A stretch of DNA of 64,000 nucleotides. Source: a virus. Position numbers and translations under genes: made by a program. The first letter of the stretch is position 1. Each line of letters starts with the position of its first letter. Location: positions 1 through 64,000 of IMG/VR virus record IMGVR_UViG_3300042898_003801; one strand, given 5' to 3'. Below are positions 1 to 7,625 of this stretch, piece by piece. The notes below the pieces were generated by a model. The model ran no database searches, was not told the DNA's origin, and saw only the letters and a list, made by a program, of their open reading frames with translations.

Positions 1-446
1 CCATTGGGCACCAAGTTGATATTGCCATTGGTATTGGTGGTTAGAACAGTGTTGTTGGCAATTTGGATATTGCTGTTCACTGGACCTGCAGCAAATATTT
101 GGTCAAAGTTTACATTAACTGCCGTAAAAGCCGTGATCAATGATTCACCTGGAGGTACAGTGTTGATGATCTGTTGACCACCCGAACTAAAAACCGCAGT
201 CATGTTGCCCGAAGCGTTGGAAACTGCGTATGTTGCACCACCTGGCAAACTGGATAGGGTTATTGTGCTTGTGGGATATCCTGGTATCACTGTGCCAATG
301 TAATAGGTGGCATTGGCCGTGATGCCACCAAACGTGTTGCCCGAAAACACAATGGGCAGACCCGAAAACATATTGTCCACGGAATTGACGGTTATGATAT
401 TTCCAACAGGATTGGCAGCAGTGGCGTAAATGGTATATTGTGTCAT
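1..446 (-). CDS. Phage virion (fibre/baseplate-like) protein, 5' part only
   Basis: Reading the minus strand from the ATG at 446 gives an uninterrupted frame of 148 codons that runs off the left edge, so the C-terminus is missing. The N-terminus reads MTQYTIYATAANPVGN and continues as Gly/Asn/Thr/Val-rich sequence with short NGNINLVPNG-like units, the composition of phage fibre and neck appendages and of the large fibre gene at 23987. An AAAGGTTG Shine-Dalgarno-like stretch and a T4-type late box (CCATAAATAA, 478 down to 469) lie just upstream on the same strand, which supports both the start and late expression. The exact structural role cannot be told. Confidence 0.75.
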   Translation of the reverse strand, partial: MTQYTIYATAANPVGNIITVNSVDNMFSGLPIVFSGNTFGGITANATYYIGTVIPGYPTSTITLSSLPGGATYAVSNASGNMTAVFSSGGQQIINTVPPGESLITAFTAVNVNFDQIFAAGPVNSNIQIANNTVLTTNTNGNINLVPN

Positions 447-468
447 TGAAGTAAATCAACCTTTATTG

Positions 469-478
469 TTATTTATGG
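469..478 (-). promoter_or_regulatory. T4-type late promoter box
   Basis: On the minus strand this reads CCATAAATAA, close to the T4 late element TATAAATA, 23 bp upstream of the partial virion gene starting at 446. No -35 is needed for this class. Called by motif and position only. Confidence 0.5.
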
Positions 479-499
479 TTAAACTTGGTTCTAAAACTG

Positions 500-528
500 T
501 TGCGTAGATTCTGCAATCGTGTTATACT
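500..528 (+). promoter_or_regulatory. Sigma-70-type promoter
   Basis: TTGCGT at 500-505 and TATACT at 523-528 are separated by exactly 17 bp and lie upstream of the gene at 584. The 5' leader would be about 48 nt and contains AAAAAGGAAAA as ribosome binding site. Confidence 0.6.
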
Positions 529-583
529 AGCATCATACTGTTAGTTAACAGTTATTTTAAATTTAAAAAGGAAAACTTAAATT

Positions 584-856
584 ATGATCACTCGTTTTAG
601 TCCAAAAACAAAAACCTACAAACTGTTCACAGCATTGCACAGTGGCGAAACTGTTACTCCTGCCCAGGCTGAGAAACGTTTTGGTATCAAGAACATTTCT
701 GCCGAAGCCAGCAGAATCCGTTCCGCTGGATTTGCAGTGTATTGCAACACCCGTAAAGCTGGCAACGGTGTAATGGTATCAGAATACGCCATTGGCAAAC
801 CTTCACGCAAGGTTGTGGCTGCTGGTTACCGAGCATTGGCCATGGGCCTGGTGTAA
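584..856 (+). CDS. Small putative DNA-binding (winged-helix-like) phage protein
   Basis: A 90-residue basic protein. The middle has the pattern of a small helix-turn-helix: TPAQAEKRFGI, then ISAEASRIRSAGF, a recognition-helix-like stretch followed by a beta wing (AVYCNTRKAGNG). Proteins with this order (SPKTKTYKLF start, R.AG.GV...Y, G.PSR.V.AAGYRA end) recur in T4-like phages, as I remember the family. It stands alone between its own sigma-70 promoter and a factor-independent terminator, so it is a monocistronic unit. A regulatory role is likely but inferred. Its target is unknown. Confidence 0.75.
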   Translation: MITRFSPKTKTYKLFTALHSGETVTPAQAEKRFGIKNISAEASRIRSAGFAVYCNTRKAGNGVMVSEYAIGKPSRKVVAAGYRALAMGLV

Positions 857-881
857 TTCTTAGTTTAGGCTAGGAAGTTGT

Positions 882-910
882 AAAAACCCTGCATTATGTA
901 GGGTTTTTTA
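882..910 (+). terminator. Rho-independent terminator
   Basis: AAAAACCCT, an 8-nt loop and AGGGTTTTTT form a stem ending in a T run directly after the gene at 584-856. The A-rich left arm could let it act in both directions. Confidence 0.8.
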
Positions 911-964
911 TTGACCTAAAAATCACAACAGTGTAAAATATAGTTTTAGCCAAGTTTAATAACC

Positions 965-1426
965 ATGTCAAATTTCTTACTGCGTTGGTTGGAACGTCAT
1001 GACCGTAAACGTATCATAATGGATCGAGTCAATGACGCACCTTATTTAGAACGTTATTATGTTTTTTTAAAAGATCGTGCACGTTTTCCATTCAATGTGT
1101 TTTTACATCGATTCTTAAAAAGCGACCCAGATGATGTGCATGATCATCCGTGGCCGTATTTTACTCTCATTCTAAAAGGTGGCTACACCGAATGGATCCC
1201 GCATTTTAACATGCACGGTCAAAAAGTCATGGAAGTTGCAGTATGGCGCGGTCCTGGGCATTTTAGATTTAGCCGTGCAACCAGTTATCATCGTATTGAA
1301 ATAGATCCAACAGTTGACACATGGACACTGTTTGTTCCTGGCCCAAAACAACGAGACTGGGGCTTTTTGACTCGCACCGGATGGATAGAAAGCGAGCAGT
1401 ATCTTGCTCAACGGGCTCAACAATGA
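965..1426 (+). CDS. Cupin-fold phage protein
   Basis: A 153-residue protein with cupin-like organisation. VHDHPW (residues 58-63) supplies a metal-binding HxH in the first cupin motif. It is followed by a glycine turn (LKGGYTEW) and a later His in the segment FSRATSYHRIEI, as in small single-domain cupins of the cysteine-dioxygenase type. Substrate is unknown. The function could be dioxygenase or simple metal or sugar binding. Its TGA overlaps the ATG of the next small membrane gene (ATGA), so the two are translationally coupled. Confidence 0.6.
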   Translation: MSNFLLRWLERHDRKRIIMDRVNDAPYLERYYVFLKDRARFPFNVFLHRFLKSDPDDVHDHPWPYFTLILKGGYTEWIPHFNMHGQKVMEVAVWRGPGHFRFSRATSYHRIEIDPTVDTWTLFVPGPKQRDWGFLTRTGWIESEQYLAQRAQQ

Positions 1427-1581
1427 TTTACTTAAATATTGCCATAGTGATGCTGACCGGGTACTGGTTAGTGACCTTTGATTACACAGAACGCCGGATC
1501 ACTTATATTTTTGATGGTATAATTTTTAGTTGGAATTTGGCAGAAATTTTGTTGTACGTAAATAAACTATTGGGGGAATAA
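1423..1581 (+). CDS. Small membrane protein
   Basis: A 52-residue protein starting at the ATG of the ATGA overlap with the cupin gene. Two hydrophobic segments (about residues 2-18 and 28-46) separated by a charged turn (DYTERRIT) suggest a two-helix hairpin in the inner membrane. A longer upstream reading in this frame would run inside the cupin gene and lacks support. Function unknown. Confidence 0.6.
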   Translation: MIYLNIAIVMLTGYWLVTFDYTERRITYIFDGIIFSWNLAEILLYVNKLLGE

Positions 1582-1582
1582 G

Positions 1583-1942
1583 ATGGACATCAACATTGGT
1601 GATATTGTGATCGGTATGGTATTCGGTATTGTGTTATCCATAATGACATTTAACTGGATAATGAACAGAATTGGTGCACAAATTGCTGCCGAACTAGAGC
1701 AGGCACTGCCTGACAACATAGGTGTCACTGTTGAGGTTGACCAAAATGTAATTTACTGCTATAATAGCGAAACAAATCAATTTCTCTGTCAAGGGCAAAC
1801 ACTGAAAGAAATACAGGAAGCATTCCAATCAAGATTTCCCAACATCAGTGCTTATATTGTTGGCGGAGATCCTGCAGTTGTGGCACAGTGGAAAAAAGAA
1901 ATAAAAAATGAAATTAGCAATCACATCAGATCTACATCTTGA
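1583..1942 (+). CDS. Membrane-anchored phage protein, unknown function
   Basis: 119 residues. One N-terminal transmembrane helix (about residues 5-28, IVIGMVFGIVLSIMTFNWIM) is followed by a soluble alpha/beta-looking domain with a two-strand pattern (VTVEVDQNVIYCYNSETNQF). It begins two bases after the preceding small membrane gene and overlaps the metallophosphoesterase start by 35 bp. I do not recognise a named family. An inner-membrane anchor with a cytoplasmic domain is the most that can be said. Confidence 0.6.
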   Translation: MDINIGDIVIGMVFGIVLSIMTFNWIMNRIGAQIAAELEQALPDNIGVTVEVDQNVIYCYNSETNQFLCQGQTLKEIQEAFQSRFPNISAYIVGGDPAVVAQWKKEIKNEISNHIRSTS

Positions 1943-2705
1943 ATTCAGCGACATTGTTCTTGAGAACAATGAGTCAGCTGATGTGTTGATTCTTGGCGGT
2001 GATATCTATGTGGCAGACTCACTGACATCTGCAGTGACAGACTTTTTTCAGCGTGTGAGTTTTCGATTCCCTGAAACTATCTACGTCATGGGAAACCACG
2101 AACACTATCATGGAGACTATGCCAAAAGTGCTGAGCGTATTCAAAACATGTTGGATTCGTTGAACATCCGCAATGTACATTTATTGGATCGTAGCACATT
2201 AAAACTTGGTGATATCACATTCATTGGTGGCACACTATGGACTGATTTTAACCAGCGTGACCCATTGACCTTGCACGCCGCAGGCTCAATGATGAGTGAT
2301 TTTCGCGGTGTTCGAAACACCAATGATCATGTAAGTTGGAAGTTTTTGCCTGTGCATGCTTTACAAGAGCACACAGACATGATCAACTATATAAAACTAG
2401 TGCTAGATAATCGTCGGGCCAACAACATACATGATCCAAATGTTGTGGTAGTAGGTCATCATGCTCCGAGTTTTCAAAGTATCGCAGAGCAGTACCAGGG
2501 TGACAAAGTGATGAATGGATGTTTTGCAAGTGATCTAAGCAAGCTGATTCTGAACTATCCAGAGATTGTGCTTTGGACTCACGGGCACATGCATGATGAG
2601 TTTGACTATGAAATTGGCACCACACGAGTGGTCTGCAACCCAAGAGGCTATCATGGATATGAAACCCGAGCCAACAATTTTGTCATCAAATATGTTGATG
2701 TCTAA
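1908..2705 (+). CDS. Calcineurin-like metallophosphoesterase
   Basis: 265 residues with the full set of metallophosphoesterase motifs in order: DLH (residues 8-10), GGD (30-32), GNHE (62-65), GHH (183-185) and GHMH (226-229). These residues bind two metal ions and support hydrolysis of phosphomono- or diesters. Length and motif spacing fit the single-domain family that includes phosphodiesterases and nucleases. The substrate cannot be predicted. It starts inside the preceding gene (35 bp overlap), which suggests coupled translation. Similar enzymes are common in large phages, where nucleotide or RNA-end processing is often proposed. Confidence 0.88.
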   Translation: MKLAITSDLHLEFSDIVLENNESADVLILGGDIYVADSLTSAVTDFFQRVSFRFPETIYVMGNHEHYHGDYAKSAERIQNMLDSLNIRNVHLLDRSTLKLGDITFIGGTLWTDFNQRDPLTLHAAGSMMSDFRGVRNTNDHVSWKFLPVHALQEHTDMINYIKLVLDNRRANNIHDPNVVVVGHHAPSFQSIAEQYQGDKVMNGCFASDLSKLILNYPEIVLWTHGHMHDEFDYEIGTTRVVCNPRGYHGYETRANNFVIKYVDV

Positions 2706-2716
2706 TTGTACTCACA

Positions 2717-3019
2717 GTGAAATTGATAAATGGATTGAATTTGCCGAGCATGAGATTTAGTTTTCAAGAGTGTCCAAGTTGGTTTACTAACTATGTAGTA
2801 GATGAATTTTTAGATGAGTTTCATTCTGGTGCTCATGCTACAAATGCAGTAAGTGATTCATTGAATGATTCTACACAGAGAGACAAGTTATTGGATTATG
2901 CAGTAGAATTTTTTACTGCCAAAGGGATTTGTGTTAAAAAGCAAGATCGTCAAATTTGGTTTGACATAGATGAAAATGATCCAAAATATTTTTGGCTTAT
3001 ATTAAAATGGAGTGAATGA
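2717..3019 (+). CDS. Conserved hypothetical phage protein
   Basis: 100 residues from a GTG at 2717. An alternative ATG at 2750 would give 89 residues beginning MRFSFQECP, and no strong ribosome binding site separates the two. The protein is acidic and probably alpha/beta, ending with YFWLILKWSE. Its stop overlaps the next start by 4 bp (ATGA). No family recognised. Confidence 0.5.
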   Translation: MKLINGLNLPSMRFSFQECPSWFTNYVVDEFLDEFHSGAHATNAVSDSLNDSTQRDKLLDYAVEFFTAKGICVKKQDRQIWFDIDENDPKYFWLILKWSE

Positions 3020-3279
3020 TGAGCAAACGAATTTATGAACTTGCTGAGCAAGCCGGAGCCTATTGCGAATCACTCAGAGGTGGCGATTATAAACCGCCAG
3101 TACTGGATGGCATGAACTTGGAAAAGTTTGCTGAGTTATTGATTCAGGAGTGTGCTGACTTTGCGTACCAGCAATCGATCTACTGTAAAGGTGTTCCATG
3201 GAATCAAGTTATTAAACAACATTTTAACATGGAAATAACAGACGCTGATCGAGCACCGTATTTTAGGACAACCACATGA
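3016..3279 (+). CDS. Conserved small phage protein
   Basis: 87 residues, with ATGATG at the start so 3016 and 3019 are equally possible. The core IYELAEQAG near the N-terminus and LEKFAELLIQECADFA match a small helical protein found in very many tailed phages, recalled from memory, with no assigned function. Coupled by short overlaps to both neighbours. Confidence 0.65.
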   Translation: MMSKRIYELAEQAGAYCESLRGGDYKPPVLDGMNLEKFAELLIQECADFAYQQSIYCKGVPWNQVIKQHFNMEITDADRAPYFRTTT

Positions 3280-3953
3280 AAATTTACAAAAGCAACTACC
3301 GATATCATTGGGTCAGTCCATATACCATTCTAAAAGCAGTTTGCTTTTGGGAAAAGGACGATGATGTTTTTTACAATCACGAAGATACGCCCGGCCACAA
3401 ATACGACAAATGGGTGGCCCGTTTAGAACCCATTTGCAAGGCCTGGATGAAGTTTTTAGACTTTGTTCATCCCAAGATCAACTATGTAAAAATTGACAGA
3501 TACGATACCTGGAGCATGGATCATACCCTGGCTGACATAATCTTGCCCATGCTCAAACAGTTGAAGACAACCAAGCATGGCTCTCCCAGTGTGGATGACC
3601 AGGATGTGCCTGAAGGACTAGGATTGAGAAGCACAGAAGCCGGACCCAAGGAAAACGAGTGGGACACCGACGATAACTGGTTCAAGCGTTGGGATTGGGT
3701 GTTGGATGAAATGATCTTTGCGTTTGAACACAAGGTCGACGATTCCTGGCAAGATGCTTTTCGCTCAGGCGAATTTGATCACAAAACAGTTGCCTGCGAA
3801 TGGGACAAAAATGGCAAAGCCACCATGTACCACTGGGAAGATGGTCCAAATCACACATACAAATGTGACTACGAAGGCATGAAAAAAGTAGAGGAACGTA
3901 TGCAAAACGGATTTGCATTGTTTGGCAAGTATTATCAAAATCTCTGGGACTGA
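3276..3953 (+). CDS. Conserved T4-like phage protein, unknown function
   Basis: 225 residues, rich in Trp and acidic residues. Segments such as KINYVKIDRYDTWSMDHTLA, ILPMLKQLKTTKHG.P.VDD and WDWVLDEMIFAFE are strongly conserved in related myoviruses as I recall them, always as hypothetical protein. There are no catalytic motifs I can name and no membrane segment. Overlaps both neighbours by 4 bp or less, so it belongs to the same transcription unit. Confidence 0.75.
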   Translation: MKIYKSNYRYHWVSPYTILKAVCFWEKDDDVFYNHEDTPGHKYDKWVARLEPICKAWMKFLDFVHPKINYVKIDRYDTWSMDHTLADIILPMLKQLKTTKHGSPSVDDQDVPEGLGLRSTEAGPKENEWDTDDNWFKRWDWVLDEMIFAFEHKVDDSWQDAFRSGEFDHKTVACEWDKNGKATMYHWEDGPNHTYKCDYEGMKKVEERMQNGFALFGKYYQNLWD

Positions 3954-4423
3954 TGGAAGAAAATAACTCAGCCAAAGGCCGTGCCAGTTTTGATATAACT
4001 ACAGGCAACACTTTGGTTAATTTTATTAACCGAAACGTCACACCATATCCTACCGAAGCTGGTGGTCCTAAATTTGATCTGATTCCTATAGAGAAACAGA
4101 AAGACATAATGATCAATCATGCTAGGATGTATGCCCAGCAAGAGTATGATAGAATTATGGAATTGGTTACAGTATTACAGAAACAAGCAGAAGACATCAA
4201 ACGCAGACTTGATGTCACTGACATGGTTTATGCAGCAGAATATCAATTTCAAATTGTTATGGGCCAGTATTATTGGTTAGCGTTTGACACAAGAAAGCAA
4301 AAAATGATTTTATCACTTCACGGTCCAACTGAATGGAGCACAGGTAAACCAGAAAACTATGACTACATAACACAAGTCAAGTACATGGGCGACCATACCT
4401 GGATGGAAATTCAACATGACTGA
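3953..4423 (+). CDS. DUF2452-family protein
   Basis: 156 residues. The order PYPTEAGGPKFDLIPIEK, a long helix with EYDRIMELVTVLQKQAEDI and KRRLDVTDMVYAAEYQF, then QYYWLAFDTRKQKMILSL matches the DUF2452 family, which occurs in phages and some bacteria without a known function. The central region likely forms a coiled coil or helical hairpin, and the C-terminal part a small beta sheet. Starts on the last base of the previous stop codon. Confidence 0.75.
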   Translation: MEENNSAKGRASFDITTGNTLVNFINRNVTPYPTEAGGPKFDLIPIEKQKDIMINHARMYAQQEYDRIMELVTVLQKQAEDIKRRLDVTDMVYAAEYQFQIVMGQYYWLAFDTRKQKMILSLHGPTEWSTGKPENYDYITQVKYMGDHTWMEIQHD

Positions 4424-4685
4424 ACCGCAAAGTTCTGCAGTTTTTGCATCACATGTGAAACAATTACTAGCAGACACAGATCACAAAAAAGATCTTTGTG
4501 TTTACAAAAAAATTCCATTGATCGAATACACGGCATGGAAACAACAGTTTTCTTGGGATGCACTGTACGGTCTACGTTATGCTCAAAGTTTTTGCAATCA
4601 TTTTAACATAACAGACAACATACTGTACCACGACACAAACATTGATCGAGCAGATAAGTATATAAAGGAACAGTATCTTGAATAA
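4416..4685 (+). CDS. Hypothetical phage protein
   Basis: 89 residues, predicted soluble and helical, with no recognised motif. It starts 8 bp inside the DUF2452 gene and ends 8 bp inside the next gene. These overlaps and the lack of an alternative reading support it as real. Confidence 0.55.
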   Translation: MTEPQSSAVFASHVKQLLADTDHKKDLCVYKKIPLIEYTAWKQQFSWDALYGLRYAQSFCNHFNITDNILYHDTNIDRADKYIKEQYLE

Positions 4686-5112
4686 ACGTCTTTATTTTGC
4701 GTATGGTGCCAATATGAATCGTGCGGTCATGCGCCGCCGATGCCCTACCGCTCAGCCGATCAAAGCCATGATGTTACAAAACTGGCAATTGGAATTCTAC
4801 AGCCATGCCACCATAATTCCGGTCAACGGTGCACAATGTGCCGGTGTACTGTGGTCGTTGACACCGCAGGACGAAGATGAACTGGATCATTTTGAAGGAT
4901 TTCCGCATTATTATTCAAAACGTGATTGGCGTCAAAATGGTAGTGATTTTTTCTTTTATGAAATGAACGGTCCACTGGGCGGTTATCCTGGCGAACGTTA
5001 CGTAAATGATATTGGCTTATCTTATACTCAGTGGCGCTTGCCCGAAAAATTATTTGATGCGGCCATTGATCGAGTGTACACCAGATATGATCAAGAATAT
5101 CCTGCCACCTAA
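4678..5112 (+). CDS. Gamma-glutamylcyclotransferase-like protein
   Basis: 144 residues. YFAYGANMN (6-14) is the substrate-loop motif (YGSN-like) of the GGCT/AIG2 family, and LDHFEGFPHYY (69-79) carries the catalytic glutamate E73. Length is typical of the family. Known members cleave gamma-glutamyl amines or peptides to 5-oxoproline. The phage substrate is unknown. The start is a TTG, chosen because AAAGGA at 4663-4668 is at proper distance and the YFAYG motif needs this frame from the start. Confidence 0.8.
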   Translation: MNKRLYFAYGANMNRAVMRRRCPTAQPIKAMMLQNWQLEFYSHATIIPVNGAQCAGVLWSLTPQDEDELDHFEGFPHYYSKRDWRQNGSDFFFYEMNGPLGGYPGERYVNDIGLSYTQWRLPEKLFDAAIDRVYTRYDQEYPAT

Positions 5113-5114
5113 TC

Positions 5115-5351
5115 ATGCTATTAGATCCTCCGGTTAGTTATCTCCGAGAAGCAGTGAGTTTTAGTCATGCCTGCGAAATCACCAAACCATTTGGAGAAAT
5201 TGAATATATTTTAGCTTGGTGCAAATTAGGAATGGACGATGAATGGCGTTGGCAATTGATAGAAACCAGTTCTGACCGCACTCCGGGAAAATATATCTTT
5301 TATTTTGATTCAGAACGGGATTACCTGGCATTTGTAATGCGGTGGCACTGA
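5115..5351 (+). CDS. Conserved small phage protein
   Basis: 78 residues. The C-terminal half WRWQLIE..SDR.PGKYIFYF and FAVMRWH-like end (LAFVMRWH) matches a small protein widespread in cyanophage-type myoviruses, from memory. Unknown function, mixed alpha/beta, no membrane segment. Confidence 0.65.
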   Translation: MLLDPPVSYLREAVSFSHACEITKPFGEIEYILAWCKLGMDDEWRWQLIETSSDRTPGKYIFYFDSERDYLAFVMRWH

Positions 5352-5352
5352 G

Positions 5353-5381
5353 TTGACACCAATTCAAATGTGTGCTATAAT
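5353..5381 (+). promoter_or_regulatory. Sigma-70-type promoter
   Basis: Consensus TTGACA (5353-5358), 17 bp, consensus TATAAT (5376-5381), 29 bp before the ATG at 5411. It overlaps the end of the preceding gene. Confidence 0.8.
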
Positions 5382-5410
5382 TTAACTGTTATAAACTCTT
5401 TGGATAAACC

Positions 5411-5656
5411 ATGATGAGCCTTTTGAACTTGACACTACGCCCTACTGTAATATTTGATGTAACAAATGTTGAACATAGAAAAACTGTTGAACAATTTTTT
5501 CGTACTGGCACCTGGCGGCGTACTGATGTAATTTTTTTGTTGGAAACTCCCTACTATGATTTACCGGCAATGGTTACTGCTAAACTTACAGATTATTATC
5601 TTCAATGTGAATTTGCCCCGTCAAAAGACAAGAAAAAACAAATTCAGGTGTTATGA
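5411..5656 (+). CDS. Hypothetical phage protein
   Basis: 81 residues, starting behind a consensus promoter. ATGATG gives two possible starts (5411 or 5414). Predicted soluble with a basic C-terminus (KDKKKQIQ). It overlaps the next gene by 4 bp (ATGA). No family recognised. Confidence 0.6.
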   Translation: MMSLLNLTLRPTVIFDVTNVEHRKTVEQFFRTGTWRRTDVIFLLETPYYDLPAMVTAKLTDYYLQCEFAPSKDKKKQIQVL

Positions 5657-5985
5657 CCCATACTTTTATAGCCATGTGGGACTGCAATGGTCTTGAATAC
5701 CTCGATGACGTCACTGCAGATGAACAACGAGTCATGTGGGAACGACTACAAGGCAAGTCCAGCCCAAGACATGCACTTGCTAACCCATTCCATCTCAGAC
5801 TCAGGGCACAGGCAAACCCTCAGCGCAACTACGAGATTTACTTGTTTTCTGTTGATGATGGAATAACCAAACAGGATCTAGTGGAAGCATTTGATACAAA
5901 TCCCCAATACATAGTGGATCATATACGCAAAAATGGCGAATGTTTTTACAGTGACCGCAACACCAACAAAAGAGTGATTGCCTAG
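5653..5985 (+). CDS. Conserved hypothetical phage protein
   Basis: 110 residues, coupled to the previous gene by ATGA. The pattern IAMWDCNGLEYL at the start, a helix in the middle and LVEAFDTNPQYIVDHIRKNG near the end resembles phage hypothetical proteins I recall but cannot name. Likely soluble. Confidence 0.6.
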   Translation: MTHTFIAMWDCNGLEYLDDVTADEQRVMWERLQGKSSPRHALANPFHLRLRAQANPQRNYEIYLFSVDDGITKQDLVEAFDTNPQYIVDHIRKNGECFYSDRNTNKRVIA

Positions 5986-5986
5986 G

Positions 5987-6015
5987 TTGACAACTGCTTT
6001 GTTTTTTAGTACAAT
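5987..6015 (+). promoter_or_regulatory. Sigma-70-type promoter
   Basis: TTGACA (5987-5992), 17 bp, TACAAT (6010-6015), 71 bp before the ParB-like gene. An AAAGGAAA ribosome binding site precedes that ATG. Confidence 0.75.
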
Positions 6016-6085
6016 TACAACTGTTTGATAGAGTGGCTTCGTGCTGTTTTAAAAAACAATTTTATTAATTTTAAAGGAAATTCAA

Positions 6086-7276
6086 ATGACAACAACTGTC
6101 AATGCTATCACTTTGCCTCGTACTGTGAACAGAGGTGCCAATCCGTTTGCACCCATTGTGCTACAACAAAATCGTCGACTTACTCCTAACCAGGCTCGGG
6201 CCATTTATGTGCCGCTGACTCAAAGAGCCGCAAAGGCCAATGCCAATACCAAGGTTCAAAAAGCCGTTGCAGATTTAAAAGCTCGTCTTGCTGGACAAAC
6301 ATATACACAGGAGCATTTTGGTGAACTCCTGCTGGTACCAGCCAGTGAAATTGACATCAATGTTGAGATCCAACGTGATGAGGAAGCCGACCATCAAGCA
6401 GACATTCTTGAACGTTTTGATCCACGCATTATCATGCCTGTGATGTGCACCAAATTGGCCAATGGTAGATACAGTGCCTGGGAAGGCCAGCAAAGTTCTT
6501 GTATCATATTCCACTTGATGCAGGCTGGATTGGTCAGCCCAGACCATTTGATCCAGATCAAATCTTTTGATGAAGACATGGCAGTTCCTGGCAGTGATCT
6601 CAAAGGCGAAGCAGTAGGCAACTATGGATTCCGACAGATCAATGGTGGCATGCGCAAACCCATTGATGCATTTCACCTGCATCGCAGTCGTGTAAACGGT
6701 GTTAGACTGTACAATTCAGAATTTACTGAAGATGTGCAAAGTGAAGAAATCCAGCAGATACTTGAAAACAACAGTATGTTTCCGGCCAAGGCCAGTGCAG
6801 CTCAAAGCAATCAGGCCACACCGGGCATGGTCACATACCTGCATGGTTGTAACTTGATTGCTGGACACGGCACAGAACAAAAAGTGTTTGATTTGGCCAA
6901 GCAAGATTTGGACTGGGCACTAGCCTGGCACAATCGCTATTACCCAAACGAAAAAGGTGTAGATGGCGGTTTTATTTTGGCATTTGGTCGACTGCATCAT
7001 GCGGCTCGTGTCAACAAACCTGCAGTCAAACTGGATGCAGCAATGGAAAATGATCTGTTCAACATGTTCAAAACACTGTATGGTTCACCCAAGGCCTTTC
7101 ATAAAGATTGTAAACAACGTCTGGAGTCATTTCAGTATGCCAACAATCTAAACAAATCCTGGAGTGACAGTTGTCTCACTCCAATTTTGGTGCTGGACTA
7201 TCTTGATGCCAAAAAGTATGCTGGCAAATTGAACATGCCTGTGGTACCTGGTATGAATCTGTATGCAGGAATCTAA
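6086..7276 (+). CDS. ParB/sulfiredoxin-like domain protein
   Basis: 396 residues. Residues 81-145 have the layout of a ParB-like nuclease fold: LLLVPASEIDINVEIQRD, a helix ending ERFDPRIIMPV, a short hairpin LANGRYSAWEGQQ in which EGQQ takes the place of the DGxHR motif. The rest is helical and not recognised. In phages such proteins are thought to act as CTP/ATP-binding DNA regulators or nucleases. Here the Arg/His of the motif is replaced by Gln, so activity is doubtful. It has its own promoter and an unusually long coding region for this early-looking area. Confidence 0.65.
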   Translation: MTTTVNAITLPRTVNRGANPFAPIVLQQNRRLTPNQARAIYVPLTQRAAKANANTKVQKAVADLKARLAGQTYTQEHFGELLLVPASEIDINVEIQRDEEADHQADILERFDPRIIMPVMCTKLANGRYSAWEGQQSSCIIFHLMQAGLVSPDHLIQIKSFDEDMAVPGSDLKGEAVGNYGFRQINGGMRKPIDAFHLHRSRVNGVRLYNSEFTEDVQSEEIQQILENNSMFPAKASAAQSNQATPGMVTYLHGCNLIAGHGTEQKVFDLAKQDLDWALAWHNRYYPNEKGVDGGFILAFGRLHHAARVNKPAVKLDAAMENDLFNMFKTLYGSPKAFHKDCKQRLESFQYANNLNKSWSDSCLTPILVLDYLDAKKYAGKLNMPVVPGMNLYAGI

Positions 7277-7625
7277 ACCTTATTACTTTTATCTGTGGCG
7301 CCATCGTTTTGTTGATGATGCTACAGATAACATCCTAACCAGGACTTGTTTTGGCATCACTGGCAACCCAACAGGCCGTACACAAGGCTACGAAGGTCAT
7401 GTTGGGCACACAGTAAAATTCACAGGTTTATGGACAGGTCCAGAACGGCTTGTACGTGAACTAGAAAACAGAATCAAATCTGATTTTTATCAACACATTG
7501 TAACAGGCACTAATGGATTTAGATACGAGTGGATCAACGAAAACATTGACCATCAAGCGGTACACGGATGGGTAGAATGGGAAATAGAAAATACATTCAT
7601 TGGAATAGAACGTGTCACTGATTGA
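7263..7625 (+). CDS. GIY-YIG-like phage protein
   Basis: 120 residues. YYFYLWRHRF, then CFGITGNPTGR and a downstream helix with RELENRIKSDF resemble the strand-strand-helix core of GIY-YIG/T5orf172-type nucleases, with FYLWR for GIY and CFGIT for the YIG strand. The usual Tyr is not clear, so it may be an inactive or divergent member. It overlaps both neighbours by 14 bp. Confidence 0.45.
   Translation: MQESKPYYFYLWRHRFVDDATDNILTRTCFGITGNPTGRTQGYEGHVGHTVKFTGLWTGPERLVRELENRIKSDFYQHIVTGTNGFRYEWINENIDHQAVHGWVEWEIENTFIGIERVTD

Noticed and set aside
187-459. 90-codon minus-strand frame rich in Cys, His and Trp
   Set aside because: It lies in another frame of the partial virion gene 1-446, whose product looks like normal fibre sequence and which has a ribosome binding site and late box.
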